51,420 nucleotides of DNA from CAYFVR01 sp964346545 (GCA_964346545.1 CAYFVR010000002.1:1-51420); one strand, 5' to 3'; shown: positions 25,462 through 34,102, counted from the stretch's first letter. Made by a program: numbers and translations. Notes: generated from the letters alone by a model not told the origin.

Positions 25462-26979
25462 TCATTCCATTTCGGCCTTGGATGGAAGGCCTTCCGCCAG
25501 AAGATTTCGGAGGGCCTGGATTTGGTCCGACTTTTCGCCCGGAAAGATTCCGGCCAGCGAGGACAGCGTCTCCTCGGCCAGCGGCATTCGATCCGCCAGG
25601 TCGCTCCGCCGAACCACCAAATCCGCCAGGGACAGCGCGGATTCCTCTTCGGCCAATTTTCGCCATTCATCGGTCTCATGGGGCTCGATGGCCAGTCCCC
25701 GGACGCCGTGCAATGGAGAAGGCGAGAAATTTTCTCCGTAGGCCCGGGGCCGACGATCCGGAAACAATCGCTTCAGCAGCCCGCCCGCCACTTGGCGGGC
25801 GGTCGTGAATTTGATTCCGGATACGCTGTGGAACCCGAACGGCCCGCCCTCCTCGCCATGGTCCACGCAAGCCGGCCGCTTCGCCAAACGGCCTTGGGAA
25901 TCCGTGGGCATCCCCCCCCAGAAAACCCGAAAAATCTCTTCGCTTTTCAAATGAAGTCCGGGCAGGGCCTCGTTCAGATCGAAAAGCATTCGGTCGTTTT
26001 CCGATTCCAGGGGGGGACGGGGCCGCTCTCCGGGAGACAACCCGACTTGACCGGTGCCGGCCAGCATTCGGCCTTTCCAAGGGAGGACAAAGTAGGTTCG
26101 GCCGTCCGGCCGACGCGGCGTCACCGCGGCGCCCGCGGAAAAGTGGGGCTTTCGGTCCAGCACGAGATTCCAGCCCAATGCCATTCCCGGACGCAGCCGC
26201 ACCTTGTCCCGGTCCCATTTTTTGGCGAAATCCCGCGCCTCGACGCCCGTGAGATTGACCACCACCGGCGCATGGAAATCATGGCGGCGTTCATCGGTCG
26301 AGTCGGTCGCCCGGACGCCGATGGTCCGTCCGTTTTCCGTGAGCAGGTCCTCGACCCGGCAGTGGTTCAGCGCGCGCGCGCCGAAGGCGCAGGCCCATCG
26401 CAAAATTTCCATAAAGAGGCGCGGCGCCTCGGGAACGAAACCGTCGTTCCAGAAGGCGCCGCCCCGGAGACCCTCGGGGTCCAATTCCGGCAACCTTTTG
26501 GAAACCTCCCGAGCCGAAATCACCCGCCCCGCTTCCAGGCGAGATTTCTCGGCCAAACCCCGATTCTTGTCCCGGGCCAGCCACGCGTCCAATAAAAAGG
26601 CCGCCCGGAATAGGGACGGCCGTCGGAGTCCCTCGCCATACAAGGGCATCAAGCATTCCACGGGTCGCGCAAGATCGGGAAAATGGCGCAAAAACCAGCG
26701 GCGTTCGACGACGGAATCCCGATGCCGCCGCAGATCGAGGGATTGAAGGTATCGGAGACCTCCGTGAAGAATCCGCAGATAGGCATGGCTCGCGCCGGCC
26801 CCGAAATCGTCCCGCTCGATCAACAAAACGGAAAGCCCGCGCCGGACGCCTTCCAGCGCGGTCATCGCGCCGTAGATGCCGCCGCCCACCGCGATTAAAT
26901 CGTAACGCGTTTTTGCAAACTCGGATGGATCGCGCAAAATGGCGTCCGAAACGGGGGGAAATCCGGCGACCGGGGTCAT
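25462..26979 (-). CDS. GlpD-like FAD-dependent glycerol-3-phosphate dehydrogenase family protein
   Basis: A 505-residue FAD enzyme. The dinucleotide-binding start LIAVGGGIYGAMTALEG, the GLSVLLIERDDFGAGAS segment and the diagnostic RILHGGLRYLQ match GlpD/GlpA (GlpD: GGGINGAG, DDFASGTS, LIHGGLRYLE). Later TGVEARDFA and SGIKFTTARQVA continue the DAO fold; a short C-terminal cap with VVRRSDL is also family-like. Classical GlpD oxidises sn-glycerol-3-phosphate at the inner membrane, but here it is embedded in an EPS operon, overlapping the DUF3473 deacetylase stop by 4 bp, so its substrate may be a glycerol-phosphate or polyol decoration. Identity of the family is firm, function in this context is not. 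Confidence 0.8.
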   Translation of the reverse strand: MTPVAGFPPVSDAILRDPSEFAKTRYDLIAVGGGIYGAMTALEGVRRGLSVLLIERDDFGAGASHAYLRILHGGLRYLQSLDLRRHRDSVVERRWFLRHFPDLARPVECLMPLYGEGLRRPSLFRAAFLLDAWLARDKNRGLAEKSRLEAGRVISAREVSKRLPELDPEGLRGGAFWNDGFVPEAPRLFMEILRWACAFGARALNHCRVEDLLTENGRTIGVRATDSTDERRHDFHAPVVVNLTGVEARDFAKKWDRDKVRLRPGMALGWNLVLDRKPHFSAGAAVTPRRPDGRTYFVLPWKGRMLAGTGQVGLSPGERPRPPLESENDRMLFDLNEALPGLHLKSEEIFRVFWGGMPTDSQGRLAKRPACVDHGEEGGPFGFHSVSGIKFTTARQVAGGLLKRLFPDRRPRAYGENFSPSPLHGVRGLAIEPHETDEWRKLAEEESALSLADLVVRRSDLADRMPLAEETLSSLAGIFPGEKSDQIQALRNLLAEGLPSKAEME

Positions 26980-27866
26980 GCCTTTTTCCCAACCGGGAAG
27001 TCGGCCGCAACTTCCCGTAGATAGCCAAGACAGGTCCGAAACTCGGCCTCTCGAAAATGCCGAAGAATTGCCCTCACGCGAGGTTCGGTTCGATCCAGAT
27101 TCAGGTAATGCCGAAACCGGCTCAGCCGAGAAGCCCGGGCAACCCTGGGCTGGCCCGGGTCGATTTCCCAGGGGTGCATGTAAAAGGAATAGACCCCGTC
27201 CCGGTTCAGGATGGAACGAATCCCTCTCCGAAAAACCGGTCCCGGCAAGAGGCGGAAATAGCCGCCGCCCGCCCAGGGGAGAGTTCGTTTCCCCATCCGA
27301 AGATTGCTGACGGGAAGTTCCCAGAAATCCGCCCCCATTCGGACGGCGATGCCCGACCGGGGGTGGCCGTTCAATCGAACGCGCCCGTACCGGTGGTTCA
27401 TCTCGAAGGAGTTGTAGCTGGCGTCGTAGCGGTAGCCGGCCGAGGAAATGGCGCCCAGGATGTCGTCGGAAATCGAAAAACTCGGCGCCCGATACCCCGT
27501 CACCGGCTTTCCGACCAGATCCTCCAGGAGCTTTTTGCTCCGAATCAGGTCCGATTCAAGGGCGGCCGGCGTTTGAGCGGTGCAAAGTTCGTGCGCATAC
27601 CCGTGGGAGCCGATTTCATGCCCCCGATCCGCAATTTCCCGAACCATCCCCGGCATCCGTTCGGCCAGCCAGCCCAGCATGAAAAAGGTGGCCTTCGGCC
27701 GACCGTTGGCCACCTCCGCGGAATCCAGAATATCCAGAATGCGGCGGGGGTTCTCCTCCACCCGTTTCTCCCGCCGCTCCCAGCTGTCAACGGAAATATA
27801 CGGCTTGAAATTCTCGACTTGAAACCAGTCTTCCACGTCGATGGTCAGAAGAATTTTTTTAATCAC
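26976..27866 (-). CDS. DUF3473-type polysaccharide deacetylase of exosortase loci (TIGR03006-like)
   Basis: A 296-residue CE4-type deacetylase. ILLTIDVEDWFQVENF is the typical start of the PEP-CTERM-locus family (catalytic Asp and metal Asp in DVED), GHEIGSHGYAHEL carries the HxxxH ligands, and GYRAPSFSISDD is motif 3. C-terminal YMHPWEIDPGQPR matches the DUF3473 extension. It probably deacetylates amino sugars in the EPS. The start is a GTG at 27866 with a weak SD (GGA); an ATG is not available nearby. A 227-bp AT-rich gap separates it from the exosortase gene. Confidence 0.9.
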   Translation of the reverse strand: MIKKILLTIDVEDWFQVENFKPYISVDSWERREKRVEENPRRILDILDSAEVANGRPKATFFMLGWLAERMPGMVREIADRGHEIGSHGYAHELCTAQTPAALESDLIRSKKLLEDLVGKPVTGYRAPSFSISDDILGAISSAGYRYDASYNSFEMNHRYGRVRLNGHPRSGIAVRMGADFWELPVSNLRMGKRTLPWAGGGYFRLLPGPVFRRGIRSILNRDGVYSFYMHPWEIDPGQPRVARASRLSRFRHYLNLDRTEPRVRAILRHFREAEFRTCLGYLREVAADFPVGKKA

Positions 27867-28093
27867 AAAAACATCCAGGAAAAGAATTCACCACGAAAAA
27901 TTGTGGATTGGAAAAACGTTCCAAATAACCCGCCGGATCGGTTTTCGGCCTTTCCGTTCGAAAAAAATCCCGCGCCGTTTCTGGAAAAAGGAAAAACCCG
28001 GAAGATCTTTGAAAAGAAAAATTTTTACGCAAAAAAACAAGTTTCGCACCCCATGCGCTCAACAAGAGTGCCTGCCGGAAAGTCGATCCGAAA

Positions 28094-28981
28094 TCATTCT
28101 TCTTCGTCCGGAACGGAGCCCGAAGCGGGATAAAGTCGATTCTCCGCCTTGGAAAGAATGGCGGAGAATGCGAAGACCAGCACGAAGGCCAATCCAAAAA
28201 CGAGCATCCCGGACATGTCGTGCAGAAAGCCCTGGGCGGCTTCCTCCCCGATGTGGTGCGCCATGACGGCCGTGGCGGTCAGCCGAACGATATTTACAAA
28301 AACCGCGATCGGAACGGCGGAAAGGAAAAGAATCCACTTGCTCCAGTTTCGCAGCGGGCTGATGTAGGCGAAAGCGGCGGCCAGCGCCAACAGAGAAGTC
28401 AACGAACGCAGGCCGGAACAGGCGTCGACGACCTCCAGGGAGGTATTGGCCAGATGAAGAATATTGCCTTCCCGAAGAATGGAAATCCCAATCAGGCGCA
28501 CCACGTCGGCGGTCAGCTTCGCCGCGAAAAGCTGGAGGGGAAAGGCGATTTTGTTCCAGATAATGGCCGGCAGGGGGATCATGAATATGAGGTAGGCCAC
28601 CGGAACCGCCACTTCCCGAAGCACGCGGAGGCCGAAGAGATACCCCACCAGGCCGGCCACCATGACCACCAGGGAAAACCGCATGATAAACAGCTCGGCG
28701 CCGACGTTGCCCGCCAGATGGAAGAGAACGCCGGCGCCCACCAGGCCCAGCGCCCAAAAATTGGTCCTCTTCGGCGCCTCGGCCAGTCGGTCCCGCTTCT
28801 GCCAGATCATATATCCGGAAATGAACGGGATGAGAAACCCGTGGGAGTAATTGTCGTTGGTGGACCAGTCCGCGATCAGCTCCGAAAGCGTGTTCTGAAA
28901 CAGCCATGCGAACACGAGGGCCAGCAATCCAATCTGGGCGAAGGTCGAAACTTGAAATTTTTCCATGGAAAATGACTTCAT
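28094..28981 (-). CDS. Exosortase (XrtA-type)
   Basis: A 295-residue polytopic inner-membrane protein with about eight helices. The catalytic triad expected of exosortases is intact: Cys188 in VVDACSGLRSL, Arg233 in FVNIVRLT and His254 in FLHDMSG. EYSHG-like NYSHGFLIP near residue 45 is also family-typical. Exosortases cleave proteins at a C-terminal PEP-type motif and probably transfer them to an extracellular carrier. The C terminus ends with an acidic PDEEE tail. It is coupled to the EpsI gene upstream (ATGA overlap at 28978). Which exosortase subtype it is cannot be settled by eye; the companion genes (TIGR03087, TIGR03006, TIGR03013 and TIGR03019 types) favour XrtA. Confidence 0.92.
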   Translation of the reverse strand: MKSFSMEKFQVSTFAQIGLLALVFAWLFQNTLSELIADWSTNDNYSHGFLIPFISGYMIWQKRDRLAEAPKRTNFWALGLVGAGVLFHLAGNVGAELFIMRFSLVVMVAGLVGYLFGLRVLREVAVPVAYLIFMIPLPAIIWNKIAFPLQLFAAKLTADVVRLIGISILREGNILHLANTSLEVVDACSGLRSLTSLLALAAAFAYISPLRNWSKWILFLSAVPIAVFVNIVRLTATAVMAHHIGEEAAQGFLHDMSGMLVFGLAFVLVFAFSAILSKAENRLYPASGSVPDEEE

Positions 28982-29616
28982 GACGGAATGAACTCCTCCA
29001 AGATCGGCATCAGATGGGATGCGAATTCGGTCAGGTCCTGAAAAGCCTCGGTTTCCCCTTTTTCGGAAACCGGGGTGATCAGCCGCACGAAAGAGCCGTC
29101 GGTTCGCCCACGAAACACCGAATCGATCACCAGATAGATTTTCTGCCAATATTCCGAAGAAATGATTCGCCCCCGCGATTGAAACCAATACAGCATGGCC
29201 TGCTTGCGTCCGCCGTTTTCCAGAGTCAGTTGAATCACCTTCGCGGGTTCCAAGGCCCCCTCCGGAACGAATTCGTGGAGCTTTGTCTCGACGATTTTCC
29301 AACCCGCGCCCGGCATGCAATTTTTCGGAGAATGAATGATGTCGCCCTCCCGCTGACTCTGGTAGTAGCCGATGTACAGCTGAACCGGCCGCCCCTCCGG
29401 GGCGAGATAATTGGCGAGATAGGAATCGTCCACGCCCAAAACGTCGTAAATTTGCTGATCAAATCGGTCTTGCCGCCCCTCCCAGTCGGCGATCCGGTTG
29501 GGAAATTCGGAAAGCGGCCGCCGGGGGGCCACGTCCTCTCCATGTCCGACGAACTGCGTCAGAAGAACGCCGCAAAGCATGATCGCGGCGGCGATCACCG
29601 TATGTTTCCAATTCAT
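28978..29616 (-). CDS. EpsI family exosortase-associated protein
   Basis: A 212-residue protein with one N-terminal membrane anchor (residues about 6-24) and a periplasmic domain. The family hallmark HSPKNCMPGAGW (residues about 95-106, Cys100) is present, as are YYQSQREGD and LYWFQSRGR. EpsI is either fused to or encoded beside exosortases in EPS loci and is thought to act with them in polysaccharide or protein processing. The start ATG at 29616 has a perfect SD (AAGGAG, 5-nt spacing), while the longer frame upstream is not supported. The stop is coupled to the exosortase start. Confidence 0.93.
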   Translation of the reverse strand: MNWKHTVIAAAIMLCGVLLTQFVGHGEDVAPRRPLSEFPNRIADWEGRQDRFDQQIYDVLGVDDSYLANYLAPEGRPVQLYIGYYQSQREGDIIHSPKNCMPGAGWKIVETKLHEFVPEGALEPAKVIQLTLENGGRKQAMLYWFQSRGRIISSEYWQKIYLVIDSVFRGRTDGSFVRLITPVSEKGETEAFQDLTEFASHLMPILEEFIPS

Positions 29617-29674
29617 GCGAACTCCTTGGCGGCAAAGCGAATCGTCAGAAAAAAGGCTCGCGTTCCAACGAAAA

Positions 29675-31348
29675 TCAGTACACTCGAAACGGATTCGGCG
29701 TCGTAACGCCGACCTGAAACATAACCCGATTTTCGGTATAACTATCTTCCGTCTCCGTGGCGTTGACGTCCCGGTAGGCATAGGAAAGTTGAAACGACAG
29801 CCATCTTCTCATTTGGTAGGAAAGAACCGTCCGATATTCCTGAATTCGGTCGTCCCGAACTTCTCCCCTCGGGTCTTCGTTCTCTTCAAAATCGACAAAT
29901 CGGTTCTTTCGGTAATATCCCTGAAACTCGGCAAGCCAATCGCGGTGAAATCGATACCCCAATATCAATTGCGCGTCGTAAAAGAAGCCGAAGCCCAGCG
30001 GCTCGGCCCCAAGGTTGGAATCCGTGTAGCCGCTGGAAACGTCAAACCGAAGAGTGGCGTTTCGATAGAACTCCCATTGACCGAGAGTCCCGTTTACCGT
30101 GATCGCGGTTTCCCGGCCGCTGACCGCCCGATCCCGCTCCAAAAACCCCAGGGTCAATTGAACCGGCAAATCGTCGCCAAGCCGATAGCGAAATCCCGCC
30201 GAAGGTCCGTGAACCAGGAAATCTTCGTTTCTCCCACCGTCTCGAAAAAAATCGGTCTCGGCGAAAGTGTATCCGGCCAACAAGTCGAGTCTTCGGCTCA
30301 GGAAATAGGTAATCGCGACCCGCCCCGACCAGGTCTCGAAATCATCGTCGGCGTCCGAAAGGCCGTCGTCCCCGTAGGTGACGGCCCTTTCTCGGGAAAT
30401 CTCGCCCTCAAACTCCATTTCTCGGGGAATCCATCGGTAATAGAAGCCGATCGAAGGAATCAGGCTTTCATACCAATTGTCTTCCCGGCGCCGTCCCGGT
30501 TCCGCCTCCAAGAGGAACGCATCGTCCCAAAAAACGCCGCGAACATACTCGATCCCGCCACGAAGGGAGAATTGCCTCGGCAGAATCCAGTAGGTAAGAG
30601 AAACTTTCGAGTTCAATTCTTCCTCAAAAAAACCGGGCTCGTCCACCGCGCTTTCCACGTTCTCTCGGGAGTAGGCCGACTCGGCCAAAACTTGAAGGGT
30701 ATTCGGCAAGGGCCAAAACGCAAGGTTCACGGAAGGACGATGCGACTCCCGGTTCCGAATTGTCGGGTCTTCATTTCTCAAAAGATCGTGCCGATATTGA
30801 AGGTTTAGCGTATCCGCCGGCCCAAATTGGTGAGAATAATTCAAGTCGAAATTGTTTTCAAGATATCGATTCCTCGTCCGCCGAACGGTTTCGGCTTCAA
30901 TTTCGACCGGCTCCATCTCCGGGGCTTCCTCCGCTTCTCGGTCAATCTCCAAAAATTCTTCGGTCGGTTCTTCCGTGATTCGGAACGAGTTTGTCAGGGA
31001 AATCCGGTCATGCCGAGTGATTTCCTTCCAGCTTTCCACGGAAGCTTCGTGGCGAATGTCGTTATTTTCGGAAAACCGGCTGTAACGGCTAAAGCCCAGG
31101 CGATAGTCGACGCGAAGGCCGGACGTCGGGTTTTCGGCCGCCGCCCGGACGCCCGCGCCAACCGTCGTTATCAATTCCTCCTCGGCGTTTTCCTCGTCCA
31201 GGAAAAGATTGTCGGTGTAGGTTTCCTCAAACGTAAACACGGGCTCGATCGTGAATTGTGAGCCGGCGATTGCGTGACAAGTTGAAATTTGGAAGATCAA
31301 CAGCCCCAAAAAAGCCGGCGCCAAAAAAGGAGGGAAAGCCGGTTTCAT
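29675..31348 (-). CDS. Outer-membrane beta-barrel protein of the EPS locus
   Basis: A 557-residue secreted protein: signal peptide of about 29 residues, then a long run of alternating amphipathic strands with many aromatic residues, ending in FRVY; the final aromatic residue is typical of outer-membrane barrels. It resembles the PEP-CTERM-system-associated TIGR03016-type proteins of exosortase loci. An acidic segment (residues about 160-185, FLEIDREAEEAPEMEPVEIEAE) may be an extended loop. It may form part of the polysaccharide exit pore. Start ATG 31348 is 13 bp after the Wza-like stop; an upstream in-frame ATG at 31381 lies within the wza-like gene and lacks an SD. Confidence 0.8.
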   Translation of the reverse strand: MKPAFPPFLAPAFLGLLIFQISTCHAIAGSQFTIEPVFTFEETYTDNLFLDEENAEEELITTVGAGVRAAAENPTSGLRVDYRLGFSRYSRFSENNDIRHEASVESWKEITRHDRISLTNSFRITEEPTEEFLEIDREAEEAPEMEPVEIEAETVRRTRNRYLENNFDLNYSHQFGPADTLNLQYRHDLLRNEDPTIRNRESHRPSVNLAFWPLPNTLQVLAESAYSRENVESAVDEPGFFEEELNSKVSLTYWILPRQFSLRGGIEYVRGVFWDDAFLLEAEPGRRREDNWYESLIPSIGFYYRWIPREMEFEGEISRERAVTYGDDGLSDADDDFETWSGRVAITYFLSRRLDLLAGYTFAETDFFRDGGRNEDFLVHGPSAGFRYRLGDDLPVQLTLGFLERDRAVSGRETAITVNGTLGQWEFYRNATLRFDVSSGYTDSNLGAEPLGFGFFYDAQLILGYRFHRDWLAEFQGYYRKNRFVDFEENEDPRGEVRDDRIQEYRTVLSYQMRRWLSFQLSYAYRDVNATETEDSYTENRVMFQVGVTTPNPFRVY

Positions 31349-31361
31349 CGGACCATTTTTT

Positions 31362-31979
31362 TCAGGGAACCACGAGAACATCTTCTGCTTTCAGCAAGAC
31401 GTTCTGCTCAAGGGCTCCTTTTTCGACAATTTCATCGAAACTGATGGGGATGGATTTCTCCCGGTCGCCGTCCCGCCGAATCAAAACGATATCGTTTTTC
31501 CGGGCCCATTCGGTAAAGCCGCCGGCCAAGGCGAAAGCCTGCATGGCCGAAACTCCCTTCTGAAGGGGATATTCTCCGGGCTTCAAAATTTCGCCAACAA
31601 TGTAGTAGCGTTGGCTAAGGGCCTCCCTCACCGAAACGGAAACCACGGGATGGGTGACGTACTCGGACAGCTTTTCGTGCAGCTCCTCCTCAAGTTCCCG
31701 CGTCGTGCGGCCCGCGGCGGCCATATCCTCGATCAACGGAAAGCTGATTTTCCCGTCAATTCGCACTTGAACCTCTCTGGAAAAATCGGGCTCTTTCCAC
31801 GTCACGATTTCCAGCAAATCCCCTTTCCCCACCAAATAGGGAGCGGAAGCCACTCGCATGTTTTCCGTTCGATAAACCGAGGGAGTTGTGGGCGGACTTG
31901 AAGAACAGGAGCAAAAGAGGAGGAATGTCGGAAGAAAAAAGAGGAACAGAAAAAAGTTGAATTTTTCAAGAAATCTCAT
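31362..31979 (-). CDS. Wza-like polysaccharide export lipoprotein
   Basis: A 205-residue lipoprotein. The signal sequence ends in LLFCSCSSS, where one of the two Cys residues can be lipidated. The poly-export domain follows (YLVGKGDLLEIVTWKEPDFS, KISFPLIEDM) and then an SLBB segment (YIVGEILKPGEYPLQKGVSAMQAFALAGGFTEWA). Wza-like proteins form the outer-membrane or periplasmic channel of polysaccharide export. It has an AAGGAG SD at 5-nt spacing and its own promoter-like element 28 bp upstream. It is shorter than E. coli Wza (no large C-terminal domain), as usual for XrtA-type exporters. Confidence 0.9.
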   Translation of the reverse strand: MRFLEKFNFFLFLFFLPTFLLFCSCSSSPPTTPSVYRTENMRVASAPYLVGKGDLLEIVTWKEPDFSREVQVRIDGKISFPLIEDMAAAGRTTRELEEELHEKLSEYVTHPVVSVSVREALSQRYYIVGEILKPGEYPLQKGVSAMQAFALAGGFTEWARKNDIVLIRRDGDREKSIPISFDEIVEKGALEQNVLLKAEDVLVVP

Positions 31980-32006
31980 TCCGTCTCCTTGGCCAGAAAC
32001 CGCGTG

Positions 32007-32035
32007 AATATAGCTCCGCCCCTTCACTTCCCCAA
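32007..32035 (-). promoter_or_regulatory. Promoter-like element ahead of the Wza-like gene
   Basis: On the minus strand, TTGGGG (32030-32035) and TATATT (32007-32012) are 17 bp apart. The likely start is about 20 bp before the ATG, just upstream of the AAGGAG SD. The -10 is good and the -35 is only half-consensus. It suggests that the export genes can be transcribed separately from the initiating transferase. Confidence 0.45.
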
Positions 32036-32151
32036 ACCGAAACGGATCGGCAAAGCTTTGCACCATTTTATTTATGCTTTGGCCGGTTTCCGACTTCGCG
32101 GTGAAACGAAGCCATCCGATTCGAAAACAAATCCCCCGGAACCCTTTGTAA

Positions 32152-32206
32152 CCGGAACCCTTTGTAAAAGGGAACGCCCGGACGGCCTGCCGAGGCGGAA
32201 TCATGG
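32152..32206. repeat. 55-bp repeat, copy A (left of the assembly gap)
   Basis: Begins CCGGAACCCTTTGTAAAAGG and ends GCGGAATCATGG; identical to the copy at 32307-32361. It contains two potential hairpins: CCCTTT-gta-AAAGGG and GCCT-gccg-AGGC. A 15-bp partial copy precedes it at 32136-32150. Confidence 0.85.
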
Positions 32207-32306
32207 NNNNNNNNNNNNNNNNNNNNNNNNNNNNNNNNNNNNNNNNNNNNNNNNNNNNNNNNNNNNNNNNNNNNNNNNNNNNNNNNNNNNNNNNNNNNNN
32301 NNNNNN
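32207..32306. other. Assembly gap (100 N)
   Basis: A run of exactly 100 N, probably a placeholder of unknown true length. The identical 55-bp sequence on both sides implies a repeat array that the assembler could not resolve. Confidence 0.95.
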
Positions 32307-32361
32307 CCGGAACCCTTTGTAAAAGGGAACGCCCGGACGGCCTGCCGAGGCGGAATCATGG
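32307..32361. repeat. 55-bp repeat, copy B (right of the assembly gap)
   Basis: Identical over 55 bp to copy A at 32152-32206, in the same orientation. Its right end lies 22 bp from the stop codon of the initiating transferase. Confidence 0.85.
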
Positions 32362-32382
32362 TGTTTGGACGGAAATATGGCC

Positions 32383-34056
32383 TTAGCGGCCTTTGCCAAA
32401 CAAAACAATCTTGACGGTGCGAAGAACGACGACAAGATCAAAAAGCAAAGACATGTTTTTCACGTAAAACAGATCGTAATTCAACTTTTCCTTGGAGTCG
32501 TCCTCGGAGGCGCCGTATCCATAACTGACTTGCGCCCATCCGGTGAGACCGGGCTTGACGGTCAACCTTTCCCGGTAATAAGGAATGGTTTTCTCCAATT
32601 GGCGGACGAAAATCGGTCGTTCCGGCCGAGGGCCGACGAAACTCATCTCCCCTTTCAAGACGTTCCAAAGCTGCGGAATTTCGTCGATCCGCCATTTGCG
32701 TATGAAATTTCCAATTCGGGTGATCCGTTTGTCGTTTTCTCCCGCCCAAACGGGACCGGAATAGCGCTCCGCGTTGGGAATCATGGACCGAAACTTGTGG
32801 ACCATGTAAGGGCGGCCATCTTTTCCCACCCGCTCCTGGGAAAAAAAGATCGGGTATTTCGAGCCGCCCCGGGAATCCGTATTTTCAATTTCTTCCCTCA
32901 ACAAACCAACCAGCTTTTGCGCGGGAGGCACATCCTCCTTTGCGCATGCTTCATGGAAACCTTTCCAAATTGCGGCGGCCGGCGCTTCCGGGCCCAAATC
33001 CAAAAAAGTCCGAACCCGCTCCAAAATTCGAGGCGCCACATCCAATCTACATTCCAGAAAAGTCTTGCCGCACATTTTGGGATAGTAAAACCAGATATCT
33101 CGGGGATTCGTCGGGGGCTCTTTCCGATCAAACTTTACCAAAAAAGCAACAACAAGAATCAAAGGAAACAAAAGAATCAGCATGGCGACAGATAAGGACA
33201 AATCCAGCATCCGCTTGGCGATTCTGCCGAAAACCGGTTTTTGAAAGCCGTCCGAGAATATAAGCCATTCGGGGCGAAGATGGTCCACGATAAGCTTGCC
33301 GGTCAACATTTCAAAAAAACTGTTCCCCTCGACCACGTCGATTCCGTCCACCCGACATTTTAGCAGTTCCCGGGTCGGGAGTTCTCCAGGATCGTTTATC
33401 GCGACCACAATCTTCCGGATTCCCATGGCTTTGATCGACGTGCAGAAGTGGGGAGTGCTCTTATTTCCCAAAACGGGAATATCGGAATCTTTCAGCAATT
33501 CCCGATAAAACGGGATATCCTTGTCTTCATCCCGACCGAGAAGCAGCCCTCCCACCACGTAGCCACAATCTTTCCGATCCAGAATTTCGGTAAGGATATC
33601 CTGCGCGAAACGATTCGAGCCCAGCAAAATGATCCGCAAATCAAAAAGTTTTCGATTGAGAATCAGCGCATACAAAAATCGCCAGGTGACGATGAAGAGG
33701 ATGTCAAAACCAAGGCTCGCGATAAAAACCCGCAAACCGATGTTTAGCGTCGGGAAGAGGGAGTAAAGCCCGGCCAAAATAATCGCCGTCGCCCCAAGCG
33801 CCTGCAAGAGCCGAATGCTGAGTTCCGAAAAATTGTCCGTCACCGCCAAATCGTAGAGGTCGTTGTAATACAAACAGACTTGGCAGGTTGTCGCGATCAG
33901 GAGAATGTTCACGGGCAACAACCTGTTCTGAAAAACGGCGTCGGCGCCCCGCAAACTCAGGAAGGCCAAAATTGCCGAAAAATAAATGACCGCGAATTCG
34001 CCGATCACGAAAACCACATTTCGAACCGGATAGTATTGTTTTAAAAAACGAAGCAT
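32383..34056 (-). CDS. TIGR03013-type initiating sugar-phosphate transferase with an insertion
   Basis: A 557-residue polyprenyl-phosphate sugar-phosphotransferase that starts repeat-unit synthesis at the inner membrane. Four or five N-terminal helices and a CoA-binding-like domain (RIILLGSNRFAQDIL) precede the catalytic region: the membrane re-entrant helix DLSLSVAMLILLFPLILVVA, then FFSQERVGKDGRPYMVHKFRSM, RKWRIDEIPQLWNVLKGEMS and GPRPERP. Between KFDRK and YPIFFSQERVG, where relatives have only a few residues, about 90 extra residues are present (about 311-400). Family members are usually nearer 450-470 residues. The whole frame is open, so the insert is translated. It is the third gene from the operon start. 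Confidence 0.88.
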   Translation of the reverse strand: MLRFLKQYYPVRNVVFVIGEFAVIYFSAILAFLSLRGADAVFQNRLLPVNILLIATTCQVCLYYNDLYDLAVTDNFSELSIRLLQALGATAIILAGLYSLFPTLNIGLRVFIASLGFDILFIVTWRFLYALILNRKLFDLRIILLGSNRFAQDILTEILDRKDCGYVVGGLLLGRDEDKDIPFYRELLKDSDIPVLGNKSTPHFCTSIKAMGIRKIVVAINDPGELPTRELLKCRVDGIDVVEGNSFFEMLTGKLIVDHLRPEWLIFSDGFQKPVFGRIAKRMLDLSLSVAMLILLFPLILVVAFLVKFDRKEPPTNPRDIWFYYPKMCGKTFLECRLDVAPRILERVRTFLDLGPEAPAAAIWKGFHEACAKEDVPPAQKLVGLLREEIENTDSRGGSKYPIFFSQERVGKDGRPYMVHKFRSMIPNAERYSGPVWAGENDKRITRIGNFIRKWRIDEIPQLWNVLKGEMSFVGPRPERPIFVRQLEKTIPYYRERLTVKPGLTGWAQVSYGYGASEDDSKEKLNYDLFYVKNMSLLFDLVVVLRTVKIVLFGKGR

Positions 34057-34102
34057 GAATTATGTGTTTTCCAAAATAATAATTTTCAGGGGAATACGTC
34101 TT

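Larger units (their letters stand above)
31980..32382. other. 403-bp gap between the initiating transferase and the export lipoprotein
   Basis: The stretch holds no gene that I can support. It contains a 100-N assembly gap (32207-32306), two copies of a 55-bp repeat on either side, a shorter 15-bp repeat fragment at 32136-32150, and a promoter-like element at 32007-32035. The remainder is AT-rich. Confidence 0.7.

Noticed and set aside
28000..28093. A terminator after the exosortase gene
   Set aside because: The AT-rich gap has T tracts but no convincing GC-rich stem in front of them.
32137..32361. A CRISPR array or short spacer array at the gap
   Set aside because: Repeats are 55 bp with no regular spacers visible and no cas genes in the window; it fits a repeat-collapse gap better.
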